A model generated the notes under the pieces. It had not been told where the DNA came from and did no database searches. It saw nothing but the letters and a program-made list of their open reading frames with translations. A program made the translations under genes and the position numbers. From Amphritea sp. (GTDB lineage Bacteria > Pseudomonadota > Gammaproteobacteria > Pseudomonadales > Balneatricaceae), in assembly GCF_016744155.1 (NCBI RefSeq), contig NZ_JADGEW010000023.1, positions 1 through 64,000 of the forward strand: a stretch of DNA of 64,000 bases, given 5' to 3'. Each line of letters opens with the position of its first letter. Within the stretch, counting starts at the first letter, position 1. Of the stretch, positions 16,302 through 26,490 are shown one piece after another.

Positions 16302-16637
16302 ATGACCGAAATTTTGATAAACGATCAACCTGTCCCTGTTGATCCTGAGGGATTTCTACGAAACCTTGGTGACTGGACCCCCGAAGCAGCTGAACAGTTA
16401 GCCCTGCAGGAAGGTGTTCAGCTGACGGAAGCCCATTGGGAAATTCTGACTGTCCTACGACAGTTTTATCAGACATTTGAGATGTCACCGGCGATGCGTC
16501 CTCTGGTTAAAGCCGTAGCGGCTGAACTGGGTCCTGATAAAGGAAAAAGTATCTATCTGATGTCCTTATTTCCCGGAAGCCCTGCCAAACTAGCCAGTAA
16601 GATCGCAGGCTTACCTAAACCCACTAACTGTTTGTAA
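16302..16637 (+). CDS. tusE: Sulfur relay protein TusE/DsrC family
   Basis: Last carrier of the Tus relay; takes persulfide from TusD and presents it with the tRNA to MnmA. The essential cysteine is the penultimate residue (Cys110 in GLPKPTNCL), as in E. coli TusE; the second conserved Cys of dissimilatory DsrC proteins is absent, so this is the tRNA-modification type and not a sulfite reductase partner. Other marks are DPEGFLRNLGDWTPE and HWEILTVLRQFY. In E. coli tusE is unlinked from tusBCD; here it closes the operon, as in many marine gammaproteobacteria. Confidence 0.94.
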   Translation: MTEILINDQPVPVDPEGFLRNLGDWTPEAAEQLALQEGVQLTEAHWEILTVLRQFYQTFEMSPAMRPLVKAVAAELGPDKGKSIYLMSLFPGSPAKLASKIAGLPKPTNCL

Positions 16638-16651
16638 GAGAGCTTCTCCAG

Positions 16652-17590
16652 ATGAAGATTACTTTCCTTGGAATCGGCCTGATGGGACGCCCAATGGCCA
16701 TAAACCTTCTGAAAGCGGGATACAGCCTTACGCTTTGGAATCGTACTCAAAGTAAAGCAGAAGCATTGATTGATCTTGGTGCGATTGTTAAAAGCAGCCC
16801 TCGGGATGCCGTCGCCAACGCTGACATCACTATTACCATGCTTGAAAACGGCCCCATCGTAGATCAGGTTTTATTTGCGCCCCAAGCAGACCTGACTTTC
16901 AAGCCTGGCAGTACCGTTATTGATATGAGTTCAATTCCGCCGGAGCTGGCCAAGCAGCATTACCGTCAATTCCAGACATTGGGTATCAATTATCTCGATG
17001 CACCGGTTTCAGGCGGCACAGTGGGAGCAGAACAAGCAGCGCTTTCAATTATGGCTGGTGGAGAAAAGACGGTGTTTGATGCCTGCCTCCAGGTTTTGAA
17101 AGCTCTAGGTAAGGCCACTTACATTGGCCCTGCGGGCTCTGGTCAACTGGCTAAGTGTGCGAACCAGGCCATTGTCGGGATTACTATCGGCGCTGTTGCA
17201 GAGGCTCTTTTACTGGCCGCTGAAGGCGGTGCTGATCCAGTCGCTGTCCGTGAAGCCTTGATGGGAGGGTTTGCCAGTAGCCGCATTCTGGAACTGCACG
17301 GACAGAGGATGATTGATCGGGAATTTAATCCCGGTGCGACCTCCAGAGTACAGTTAAAAGATTTACGTACTATTCTTGATACTGCCCGCTCAGAAAACCT
17401 GACCCTGCCGTTAGCACAGCAAACCTTTAATCAATATCAGGAACTGGTAAGCAAAGGTTATGAAGAGGTTGATCACAGCGGCCTGCTTCTGCAATTGGAG
17501 ATGTTAAACGGTAATCGCACTCTCTCAGATAAGCCAACACAGTCTCCCTACTCTGAAGAGAATAATTCGGAGGCTAAGGAAAATGCCTGA
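16652..17590 (+). CDS. Tartronate-semialdehyde reductase-like beta-hydroxyacid dehydrogenase
   Basis: NAD(P)-dependent reductase of the GlxR/GarR family. Rossmann motif GIGLMGRPMA at 7-16, NRT at 30-32 (NADPH-like), substrate loop DAPVSGG at 117-122 and catalytic Lys168 in GQLAKCANQ. The next gene, overlapping by 8 bases, is hydroxypyruvate isomerase, which makes tartronate semialdehyde; this makes tartronate-semialdehyde reductase (to D-glycerate) the likeliest activity. At 312 residues it is about 20 longer than its relatives because of a polar C-terminal tail (LSDKPTQSPYSEENNSEAKEN) that carries the overlapping start of the next gene. Paralogue of the enzyme at 8797-9660. It is read with the tus operon direction, 14 bases after tusE. 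Confidence 0.88.
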   Translation: MKITFLGIGLMGRPMAINLLKAGYSLTLWNRTQSKAEALIDLGAIVKSSPRDAVANADITITMLENGPIVDQVLFAPQADLTFKPGSTVIDMSSIPPELAKQHYRQFQTLGINYLDAPVSGGTVGAEQAALSIMAGGEKTVFDACLQVLKALGKATYIGPAGSGQLAKCANQAIVGITIGAVAEALLLAAEGGADPVAVREALMGGFASSRILELHGQRMIDREFNPGATSRVQLKDLRTILDTARSENLTLPLAQQTFNQYQELVSKGYEEVDHSGLLLQLEMLNGNRTLSDKPTQSPYSEENNSEAKENA

Positions 17591-18359
17591 TTTTGCCGTT
17601 AACTTAAGCATGCTGTTCACTGAGGTTCCACTCGCGGAACGTTTCAGTTTAGCCGCAGAGCATGGCTTCAGAAAAGTGGAAATTCAGTTTCCATATGAAC
17701 TTCCTGCCGTTCAACTCGCCAGCCTTCTCGAACAGAATAAACAGCAGTTGGTCTTACTGAATGCACCTGCAGGTAACTGGCATAAAAGTGACCGTGGCAT
17801 TGCCTGCCAACCGCACAGAATTGAAGAGTTTCGCCAGGGAATATCTTTGGCCATTGAATACGCTAATATTCTAAAATGCAATAATATCAATATATTATCA
17901 GGCATAGCTCCGGTTGATTATGAGCCTATTGAGATTAAGCAGACCTTTATCGACAACCTCCGGTTTTGTGCGGAATCATTCGCTAAAGCAGGTATTCAGT
18001 TGTTAGTTGAAGCGATCAATACCCAGGACATTCCTGGTTTTTATCTTAATAACAGCCGTCAGGCTTTTGACCTTTTCAATGAAATTGACCACCCCAACAT
18101 CAAGCTACAGTACGACATTTATCATATGCAGATCATGGAAGGGAATTTGATTCAAACCCTGCGAGAAAACCTTGATAAAATTGGCCACATCCAGTTTGCA
18201 GATGTTCCCGGAAGGCACGAACCCCAAACTGGGGAGCTTAACTTCAGCAATATTTTTCAAGCACTTGATGATATGGGATACTCCGGTATTACTAGCCTAG
18301 AATATAATCCTTCAACCAGCACGACTGAAAGTTTACGCTGGATGAAACAGATAGCATAA
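17583..18359 (+). CDS. hyi: Hydroxypyruvate isomerase
   Basis: Interconverts hydroxypyruvate and tartronate semialdehyde; a TIM-barrel enzyme of the xylose-isomerase-like superfamily. Family marks are FAVNLSMLFTEVPLAERF at the start, the metal ligands in LLVEAINTQDIPGF (Glu), YDIYHMQIMEGNL (Asp, His), HIQFADVPGRHEPQTGELNF and SLEYNPS (Glu). The phrase VPGRHEPQTGE is characteristic. 258 residues, normal length. Overlaps the reductase gene by 8 bases, so the two are translationally coupled. With the aminotransferase at 10365-11543 a route glyoxylate/serine to hydroxypyruvate to glycerate can be drawn. Confidence 0.93.
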   Translation: MPDFAVNLSMLFTEVPLAERFSLAAEHGFRKVEIQFPYELPAVQLASLLEQNKQQLVLLNAPAGNWHKSDRGIACQPHRIEEFRQGISLAIEYANILKCNNINILSGIAPVDYEPIEIKQTFIDNLRFCAESFAKAGIQLLVEAINTQDIPGFYLNNSRQAFDLFNEIDHPNIKLQYDIYHMQIMEGNLIQTLRENLDKIGHIQFADVPGRHEPQTGELNFSNIFQALDDMGYSGITSLEYNPSTSTTESLRWMKQIA

Positions 18360-18371
18360 AGAGAGTGATCT

Positions 18372-18920
18372 ATGGGTCTTGAAGACGCAGCAGCGCAATT
18401 ACAGCAGATTCAGGCTGAACTTAGCTCAGATAGCTTTGATCTAAATAAGAAAAAAGGCGACTCAGAAGTTTATCGAAAGTGGGCTACGTTCACTATCGCC
18501 CAAGAACTTTACGCTATCGACGTAATGCAGGTAAAAGAGGTTCTTCGCTTTACCGACATCACCCCGGTTCCAGGGGCTCCTGATGGTATTCTAGGGATAA
18601 TAAACCTCCGCGGTAGCGTAGTGACGGTTATCAGCTCCAGAACTCTTTTCAATCTCGAAGACAGAGAGATCGATCATAATACTCGTATTATGGTTGTTGA
18701 ATTTGATGACCAGGAAGTACTTGGAATTTTAGTCGATGGTGTCGATGAAGTTCTTAATTTGCCGGAAAGTGAAACTGAGCGGGCACCAGGCCTCATTGGT
18801 GAAGATACCCAACGTCAGTTTGTACAGGGTGTTTGTTATCGCGAAGAGCAACTTATTATTCTACTGGATCTGGAAAAGATGCTGGTTGGAATGAAGTTAC
18901 ATATTGGCGAAAAACGATAG
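18372..18920 (+). CDS. cheW: Chemotaxis coupling protein CheW
   Basis: Scaffold protein that links methyl-accepting chemoreceptors to the CheA kinase. The CheW SH3-like domain spans about residues 33-175: WATFTIAQELYAIDVMQVKEVLR, ITPVPGAPDGILGIINLRGSVVTVI, and GILVDGVDEVLNLPE are all typical. An N-terminal ~30-residue polar extension precedes the domain. No other chemotaxis or flagellar gene is in the window, so this is an orphan cheW. Such orphans may feed the main array or a Wsp/Pil-like system. It is 12 bases after hyi on the same strand and probably read with it. Confidence 0.93.
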   Translation: MGLEDAAAQLQQIQAELSSDSFDLNKKKGDSEVYRKWATFTIAQELYAIDVMQVKEVLRFTDITPVPGAPDGILGIINLRGSVVTVISSRTLFNLEDREIDHNTRIMVVEFDDQEVLGILVDGVDEVLNLPESETERAPGLIGEDTQRQFVQGVCYREEQLIILLDLEKMLVGMKLHIGEKR

Positions 18921-18949
18921 CCTTAAAGAGATTATTCAACCTGAATAAT

Positions 18950-19354
18950 CTAGCCTATATGCACCGCTATCTGTCGCAACTGGCTACCATGGCGGTGTTC
19001 CCAGCAGAAAATCCCTTGCCACGTCCCCAACAATATCTGGCCACCCTTAACGGGCAAGGATAATGTGGTAGCAGTTAATGCTGCTTTTATATGAGCGGGC
19101 ATATCATCCCGGCCCTCAAATACGTGCGTATAGATAGCATCACCTTCGGGAACCAAGCGATTTAACCAGTTTTCCAGATCATGCTGAGCGCTGGGATCTG
19201 CGTTCTCCTGTATTGTCAGACTGGCACTGGTATGCTGAATCAACAGAGAACAAAGCCCCTCTTTTACACCACTGGCAACTAACAACTGGCGCACCCTCTC
19301 TGTTATCTCATACAACCCCTGCCCGTGGGTTTTAATACTGATTATCTCCACCAC
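18950..19354 (-). CDS. YjbQ family (UPF0047) protein
   Basis: A 134-residue YjbQ/UPF0047 family protein; members have thiamin phosphate synthase side activity, but the physiological role is not settled. Conserved marks are LLIQHTSASLTIQENADP in the centre (His and Asn/Asp cluster), EGDAIYTHVFEGRDDMPAHIKA (His pair) and the C-terminal GQILLGTWQGIFCWEHR. Starts at GTG (19354) with GGAG nine bases upstream; a second GTG codon follows directly. Convergent with cheW, only 29 bases apart. Confidence 0.88.
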   Translation of the reverse strand: MVEIISIKTHGQGLYEITERVRQLLVASGVKEGLCSLLIQHTSASLTIQENADPSAQHDLENWLNRLVPEGDAIYTHVFEGRDDMPAHIKAALTATTLSLPVKGGQILLGTWQGIFCWEHRHGSQLRQIAVHIG

Positions 19355-19395
19355 AATCTACGTCTCCAAAAAATATCCTATAAAAGGCTCTCCCA

Positions 19396-19430
19396 TAAAA
19401 AAGCCCCGCCAGATTAAATCTGTCGGGGCA
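19396..19430 (-). terminator. Terminator of malate dehydrogenase gene
   Basis: On the minus strand GCCCCGACAGATT pairs with AATCTGGCGGGGC (one mismatch) and is followed by six T. It lies about 45 bases beyond the mdh stop codon. Confidence 0.88.
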
Positions 19431-19473
19431 TTATCTCTAATTAAAGATTAGGAAGAACAGGGCTTACACAGAA

Positions 19474-20574
19474 TTATAGTACTCTGTTGTTATTCATAAA
19501 CTTACTTTCCGCGCTTGGCCCGGTGCCATCGGCATACAGGGTTACGCCGGATTTCAGACAGATAGTCAGGTCCATATGAGAGGCTTCTGTCTCTTCAGGC
19601 AACAGATCTGCAACAACCGCCTTTTCCTCAAGCAGCTCAAACTCAGTCGCGGTAAGCTGCTTACGACTGAAGTCACTGATATCAAGGCCGTGGACAATCT
19701 GATAACGACCATAATTACAGCGCACAGGGAAAGAGAAGAAAACTCCTTTCTCAATACCGTAACTGCCATCACTCAGAATACCCATGCTGACAATCTCACC
19801 AGGCTCAGTACCCTGAGTCCAGTTATGCATTTGGTCAACAATCGCTTGTGCTGCTGAGGCCGCACTGGAGAGCCCACGAGCTTTAATAATTTCACTGCCA
19901 CGTTCCTGAACACGGGGAATGAAGTGATCCCGATACCAGGCTGTATCTATCTGCCCCATAGCAGGTACACCGAAAACGGTGGCATGATTCAAATCTGGAT
20001 ACTGGGTTGGAGAATGATTACCCCAGATAATGATATTCTGGATATCACGGGCCGTAACACCACACTGACTGGCAAGCATACCTTTGGCACGGTTGTGGTC
20101 CAGTCGTGTCAGACAGGTAAACTGAGAAGGACTGAGGTCTGGTGAATTACGACTGGCAATCAGCGCATTGGTGTTAGCCGGGTTACCGGTAACAAGTACC
20201 TTTACATCACGGTTAGCGAAATCATTAAGCGCCTTGCCCTGACGAGCAAATATTTCAGCGTTAACTTCGATCAGATCACTACGCTCCATCCCTGGCCCAC
20301 GAGGACGGGCACCAACGAGTAATGCGTAATGGCAATTCTTAAAACCCTCTTCTACATTGTCATGCAGAGTAATGGTATGCAGTAATGGATAGGCACAATC
20401 TTCCAGCTCCATTGCAACACCACGCAGAGACTCCATAGCGCCGGGCAATTCGATCAACTGAAGGATCACTGGCTGATCCCTGCCCATCATTTCGCCAGCG
20501 GCAATTTTAAATAACAAACTATAACTAATGGCACCCGCAGCGCCTGTAACGGCTATTCGAACTGGCCTTCTCAT
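19474..20574 (-). CDS. mdh: Malate dehydrogenase (cytosolic-type), with C-terminal extension
   Basis: NAD-dependent interconversion of malate and oxaloacetate in the TCA cycle. The NAD motif is [13 protein letters not shown] (10-22); substrate Arg92 and Arg98 lie in [10 protein letters not shown], Asp159 and Arg162 in [10 protein letters not shown], and the catalytic His187 in [11 protein letters not shown]. This is the longer cytosolic/Burkholderia-type MDH. Relatives usually stop near residue 326-330 after the ...VVADLL helix; this one runs on for about 40 residues (from [10 protein letters not shown] to MNNNRVL). The tail is in frame, its codon use looks like the rest, and the terminator lies beyond it, so it appears genuine. 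The 147-base spacer upstream is AT-rich and shows no other gene. Confidence 0.92.
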   Translation of the reverse strand: MRRPVRIAVTGAAGAISYSLLFKIAAGEMMGRDQPVILQLIELPGAMESLRGVAMELEDCAYPLLHTITLHDNVEEGFKNCHYALLVGARPRGPGMERSDLIEVNAEIFARQGKALNDFANRDVKVLVTGNPANTNALIASRNSPDLSPSQFTCLTRLDHNRAKGMLASQCGVTARDIQNIIIWGNHSPTQYPDLNHATVFGVPAMGQIDTAWYRDHFIPRVQERGSEIIKARGLSSAASAAQAIVDQMHNWTQGTEPGEIVSMGILSDGSYGIEKGVFFSFPVRCNYGRYQIVHGLDISDFSRKQLTATEFELLEEKAVVADLLPEETEASHMDLTICLKSGVTLYADGTGPSAESKFMNNNRVL

Positions 20575-20721
20575 GATCTATCACCTACTCATTATTTTTA
20601 TATTCTTAACAGAACAGCTAATACGAAAGTATAGAGCAATAGTTTTTACATTGTAACTACTTCAAATTGATGAAATAGGATCAGGCTTAAGTACTAGTAC
20701 AATAAGAAATAGGCGGGAAAG

Positions 20722-21618
20722 CTATAAAGCTCTATGGGAATTTTGACGAAGAAATACGCGTTCCGGTGTATCAATAGCTGTTCTAAGTTGTTTGAGCATT
20801 ACGTCCAAATCTTTATTCAGCACGCCCTTCAACACTAAATAATTTGAGGCATGATCACTTCGGAAGATAGTTTTATCAAGACTCAGATTAGACATCATAA
20901 GCTCCATCTCCTCAAATAACTGACGCTGAGTCAGCGCAGTAAAGTCACCGCCATAACCTTCAATCAAGCGCTTATGCCCACTTTTGGAGAACAACACAAG
21001 GGTCGATAGGTAATCTGGTTGAACCGCATTAATCAGGCGAGCAGACGAAAGCGCATGCTGCTCACTAAAGCGCACACCGCCCAACCCATTAATTAGCATG
21101 ACCGACGTTCTGATTCCCGCCTCTTTTGCTTTTAGCAGTGCATCCCTTGTACTCAGGAATGTTTCACCTTTATCAATGTAACTCAGTACTTCGTCATCGC
21201 CACTCTCGGCGCCTACATAGATAAGGCTCAAACCGAGCTCACGCAGTGTTCGAAGCTCGTCTACGGTTTTGTTTTTTAGGTTAGAGGGTAATGCATATAC
21301 TGACACCCGGGTTACAGAAGGCAGATGAATGCGAATAGCTTCAAGGATTTTTTTCAGGCGTCTGAAGGAAAGTACCATCGCGTCACCATCACCCAAGAAT
21401 ACCCTGCGCACCCCCGATAACTGCTCTCCACAACGAATAATCTCCTCTATAACCAGAGACTCACTCTTTGGCCTGAAGGCTTTCTGGGGGTCGATATACA
21501 TATCGCAATAAGTACAGCGATTCCAACTGCAGCCATTAGTGACCTGAAAAATAAGTGAGTTAGCTTCACTGGGCGGCCTGAAAACGGGTTCGATATACTC
21601 TATAGGAGGATATTGCAT
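20722..21618 (-). CDS. Radical SAM protein
   Basis: Radical SAM enzyme with the 4Fe-4S cysteines spaced Cys30-x4-Cys35-x2-Cys38 in NGCSWNRCTYCDMY. That is one residue more than the canonical C-x3-C-x2-C; a subgroup of uncharacterised radical SAM proteins shares this TNGCSxNxCTxCDMY form. Further marks are RVFLGDGDAM (a GGE-like strand), LPSNLKNKTVDELRTL, YVGAESGDDEVL and SVMLINGLGG. 298 residues, no extra domain. Its start overlaps the tatD stop (TAATG), so it is translationally coupled to the conserved cluster. Substrate unknown; tRNA or small-molecule modification is possible. Confidence 0.88.
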   Translation of the reverse strand: MQYPPIEYIEPVFRPPSEANSLIFQVTNGCSWNRCTYCDMYIDPQKAFRPKSESLVIEEIIRCGEQLSGVRRVFLGDGDAMVLSFRRLKKILEAIRIHLPSVTRVSVYALPSNLKNKTVDELRTLRELGLSLIYVGAESGDDEVLSYIDKGETFLSTRDALLKAKEAGIRTSVMLINGLGGVRFSEQHALSSARLINAVQPDYLSTLVLFSKSGHKRLIEGYGGDFTALTQRQLFEEMELMMSNLSLDKTIFRSDHASNYLVLKGVLNKDLDVMLKQLRTAIDTPERVFLRQNSHRAL

Positions 21619-22403
21619 TACCTTTTACTCGCAGCTTTATTGAAAAGACGATCAAAATTATTGCTGGTTATCTCAGCAACCTCCTCGATACGAAGCCCTT
21701 TTATATCAGCAACACACTGCGCTACCTCAACAACGTACTGAGGCTCATTTTGTTTACCACGAAAAGGTACGGGCGTGAGATAAGGTGCGTCTGTTTCAAT
21801 GAGGATATTATCCAGCGGCACTTGGCGTACCACTTGTCGTAATTCTTCGGCGTTACGGAAAGTAATGATGCCCGAAAATGAGATCATGTAATTCAGATCA
21901 ATCGCCTGGCGTGCCATCTCCCAACTTTCTGTAAAGCAATGGAGCACTCCGCCTACATCCGGGTCGGCATGTTGGCGCAAAATATTCAGGGTATCTTCAC
22001 GAGCATCACGGGTATGGACAATAACCGGTAAGCGAGAATCAGTTGAAGCTTGCAGATGCCGAATAAAACTCTCTTTTTGCAGATCCACCGTATCCTGCGA
22101 ATAAAAATAATCCAGACCGGTTTCACCCAAAGCAATAACTTTTGGATCAGCAGCATGTTCCATCAAGAAAGAAAGTTCAGGTATACCATCAGCAACATGT
22201 AGAGGATGTACACCAACCGAAGCATACACATTATCGAATCGTTTTACGGTTTCCAGCATGCTTGGCAGCTGTTCCATATCGATCGCAACGCAGAGCATAC
22301 GGGAAACATCCCGCGCAGCTGCAGCGTCGATAACAGAGGTTAGTTCATTGTTACGGGCAGACAGGTCCAGCCTGTCCAGATGACAGTGAGAATCTACAAA
22401 CAT
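21618..22403 (-). CDS. TatD family metal-dependent hydrolase
   Basis: Amidohydrolase-fold metalloenzyme; TatD relatives are 3'-5' DNA exonucleases or D-aminoacyl-tRNA deacylases by report. Metal ligands are visible: His6 and His8 in VDSHCHLD, Glu in GETGLDYF, His in VIVHTRDA, His in GVLHCFTES and Asp in IETDAPYL. This copy corresponds to the YcfH member that lies next to holB in E. coli and Pseudomonas. 261 residues, normal. It ends one base into the radical SAM start and starts 17 bases after pilZ. Confidence 0.93.
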   Translation of the reverse strand: MFVDSHCHLDRLDLSARNNELTSVIDAAAARDVSRMLCVAIDMEQLPSMLETVKRFDNVYASVGVHPLHVADGIPELSFLMEHAADPKVIALGETGLDYFYSQDTVDLQKESFIRHLQASTDSRLPVIVHTRDAREDTLNILRQHADPDVGGVLHCFTESWEMARQAIDLNYMISFSGIITFRNAEELRQVVRQVPLDNILIETDAPYLTPVPFRGKQNEPQYVVEVAQCVADIKGLRIEEVAEITSNNFDRLFNKAASKR

Positions 22404-22420
22404 TAGAAGGCAACTCAGAA

Positions 22421-22771
22421 TTACATTGTATTGGTGCGTCGACCTGAATTCAGCTGGGCTGCAACATAGGTTTCTATCTTAGAGACCAGGGTAGCATCAT
22501 CCTGAGATAACTGAATTCCGATACCAGGGATTCGACCACCCTGCGCGGCTCGGGGTGTCACCCAGATAACTTTACCGGTGACCGGAATCTTATCATCTTC
22601 TTCGATCAGGCTCAGAAGCATAAAAACCTCTTCGCCAAGCTGATACGTCCGGGTGGTAGGAATGAATAGTCCGCCATTTTTTACATACGGCATGTATGAT
22701 TTATAGAGATCTTCCTTGGTCTCAATTGCCAGGGACAATATCCCGTGACTCATGCGTGGCACAACTGACAT
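22421..22771 (-). CDS. pilZ: PilZ domain protein, PilZ (PA2960) type
   Basis: Founding-type PilZ protein, required for type IV pilus assembly in Pseudomonas, where it lies in the same place between holB and tatD. Family phrases are HGILSLAIETKEDLYKSYM, VKNGGLFIPT and EVFMLLSL...PVTGKVIWVTP. The c-di-GMP-binding RxxxR and (D/N)xSxxG motifs are not present, as in PA2960, so it is expected to act by protein contacts (PilB/FimX) and not by nucleotide binding. The longest frame starts at a TTG (22813) with no ribosome binding site; the ATG at 22771 has GGGAGG about ten bases upstream and agrees with the start of PA2960. 116 residues. Confidence 0.88.
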   Translation of the reverse strand: MSVVPRMSHGILSLAIETKEDLYKSYMPYVKNGGLFIPTTRTYQLGEEVFMLLSLIEEDDKIPVTGKVIWVTPRAAQGGRIPGIGIQLSQDDATLVSKIETYVAAQLNSGRRTNTM

Positions 22772-22866
22772 AGGCTGTAGAGCCTCCCTTGTACTAATTT
22801 CATCCCGATTCAAGCTTATATCTTACTATCGCTTTATGCTGCTGTATATCTTGTTCGGGCGCTTAG

Positions 22867-24553
<1,687 letters not shown>

Positions 24554-24565
24554 TTAATCGGGGTG

Positions 24566-25597
24566 CTACTGGTCAGGACTGGAACGGTAGCCGTTCCGGC
24601 GTCTCAGCTGATATTCTTTAACCGCTCGATTATGCTGTTTCAGCGTGGCGGAAAACTGGTGACTCCCATCACCTTTAGCAACAAAATAGAGCCATTTGCC
24701 CTCTACAGGGTGCAGCGCAGCCTTTATCGCCTCTCTGCCAACCAGTGCTATCGGTGTTGGGGGCAGGCCCGAGATAGTATAAGTATTATAAGGCGTTGGC
24801 CGGCGCAAATCAGCACGACGAATGTTGCCCTTATAACGATCCCCCATACCATAAATCACTGTTGGATCTGTCTGTAACCTCATCCCTTTATTCATTCGAC
24901 GAACAAATACACCCGCAATAGTCGGACGCTCTGTACTCAGCCCGGTCTCCTTTTCAACGATTGAAGCCATAATCAATGCTTCATATGAATCTTTGTAGGG
25001 TAGCTTTTCTGCTTTGTCTTTCCAGGCTGCATCCAGTTCTGACTTTAACAGAGAATGGGCACGACGGAGCAGATCCAAATCAGTACCCCCGCGTTGAAAT
25101 TGATAAGTATCTGCCAGGAACATCCCTTCCGGGTGCTGCCCATCAAGCCCCAGAGAAGCCATTACTTGCGCATCAGTTTTATCTTTGAACGTCTGATTTA
25201 ATTGAGAATTCTCCTGCAAAGACTCTCTTAACTCTTTGAAAGTAGAGCCTTCTATGATTGTAAATTTATAAGACAGGCTTCTTCCTTCAATCAATTGGGT
25301 AACTAGCGATCTGGGCGTCACCCCCTCAACAACCTCATACTCTCCCGCTTTTAACAGAGGCCCTGCTTTCTGTAGGCGGATAAAGAAAGCGAACCAGTCC
25401 GGCTTTTCAAGCACACCCTCTGCCGCCAACTGACTAGCAACCCGACCAAAACTACTGCCAGGCTCAACCATAACAATATGTGATTGCTCTATATTCAGAG
25501 GAGCATCCAGGTAAGACTGCAATGAACGCCAGCCACCATAAGCCACAGCAATAACAACAACTAATGTGATAACAAAGGAGACTAAAACTTTACGCAC
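24566..25597 (-). CDS. mltG: Endolytic murein transglycosylase
   Basis: Inner-membrane lytic transglycosylase of the YceG family that cuts nascent glycan strands and is thought to end their polymerisation. One N-terminal membrane span (residues 3-22), a LysM-like module at about 38-105 (VEPGSSFGRVASQL...LKAGEYEV), then the catalytic YceG domain with the catalytic Glu215 in MASIVEKETG, LQTDPTVIYG and NTYTISGLPPTPI. The C-terminus is basic (QLRRRNGYRSS). 343 residues, normal. GTG start with AAGGAATATTA upstream; the start overlaps the pabC stop (TAGTG). Confidence 0.95.
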   Translation of the reverse strand: MRKVLVSFVITLVVVIAVAYGGWRSLQSYLDAPLNIEQSHIVMVEPGSSFGRVASQLAAEGVLEKPDWFAFFIRLQKAGPLLKAGEYEVVEGVTPRSLVTQLIEGRSLSYKFTIIEGSTFKELRESLQENSQLNQTFKDKTDAQVMASLGLDGQHPEGMFLADTYQFQRGGTDLDLLRRAHSLLKSELDAAWKDKAEKLPYKDSYEALIMASIVEKETGLSTERPTIAGVFVRRMNKGMRLQTDPTVIYGMGDRYKGNIRRADLRRPTPYNTYTISGLPPTPIALVGREAIKAALHPVEGKWLYFVAKGDGSHQFSATLKQHNRAVKEYQLRRRNGYRSSPDQ

Positions 25598-26454
25598 TAA
25601 TATATTCCTTCAGCAGCCAATCTGGACTGCAATTTAAGAGTCACCGGGCCGATGGAGCCGCTCATCGCATCATTTTCATTCATGACAATGTTTATGACCG
25701 GCCAGATACCAATAACACTATTACAGACAAATATTTCATCTGCGGTATTCAGACACTCAGGCGTATAACGCCCTGTAACTAGCGTTATACCTTGTTCTTG
25801 AGCAATGGCGATAACGCGTTGTCGGACAATTCCATTAACCCCACAACGATCGAGCTCTGGAGTATACAGAATACCGTTCTGACACCAGAAAAGGTTACTC
25901 ATGGTTCCCTCTGCAAGGAAACCTTCAGCATCCAGTACAAGCCCCTCACGAAAATCGGAACCATGCCACTCAGACCGTGCAAGCACCTGTTCCAGACGAT
26001 TCAGATGCTTGATACCAGCCAACTGAGGAGCGATAGCCAGCCGGGTAGCACAAAGCCTCAGACTAATGCCTTGCTCAGAAGGCATATCAGAAAAATGGGG
26101 GAAAGGGTTTAACTGAACAATTCTGTTGATCGAGACTGAATCTTCCACGGCATAACCGCGTCCACCACAACCCCGGGTTATAGTGATTTTCAGTATCATT
26201 CGATCTTGGCTTACAGACTGCAAACTTAAGAGCTTAGCCAAGTCCTGCTCAAGCAGTTGATCAATATTTGCAGGCAAAGGGATAAGCAAGCGCTCAGCAT
26301 CCGCTTTAAGACGCGTCAGATGAGCAATCCAGGCTATCGCTGTATTTTGATTCAGTGTGATGGTTTCAAATAAACCGTGACCGTATGCCAGCCCTCGGTC
26401 CGTTACCGGTACCGACTGTTCAGACTGACCGTTAATCAGAACATTACACGTCAT
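25597..26454 (-). CDS. pabC: Aminodeoxychorismate lyase
   Basis: PLP-dependent lyase that releases pyruvate from 4-amino-4-deoxychorismate to give p-aminobenzoate for folate. Fold-type IV marks: DRGLAYGHGLFETI at residues 20-33, the PLP Lys in MILKITITRGCGGRGY (about residue 148), the core NRLEQVLARSEW and EGFLAEGTMSNLFW. 285 residues is a little above the E. coli enzyme (269). A D-amino-acid or branched-chain aminotransferase of the same fold is less likely given its place between fabF and mltG, where pabC is conserved. Confidence 0.92.
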   Translation of the reverse strand: MTCNVLINGQSEQSVPVTDRGLAYGHGLFETITLNQNTAIAWIAHLTRLKADAERLLIPLPANIDQLLEQDLAKLLSLQSVSQDRMILKITITRGCGGRGYAVEDSVSINRIVQLNPFPHFSDMPSEQGISLRLCATRLAIAPQLAGIKHLNRLEQVLARSEWHGSDFREGLVLDAEGFLAEGTMSNLFWCQNGILYTPELDRCGVNGIVRQRVIAIAQEQGITLVTGRYTPECLNTADEIFVCNSVIGIWPVINIVMNENDAMSGSIGPVTLKLQSRLAAEGIY

Positions 26455-26490
26455 ATAGGGAGGACGGGCGCGACCAGCGCGCCCGTATAC

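Noticed and set aside
16302-16637. Dissimilatory sulfur oxidation DsrC
   Set aside because: Only the penultimate Cys is present and the gene sits in a tusDCBE order; this is the tRNA thiolation type even though fccAB lies elsewhere in the window.
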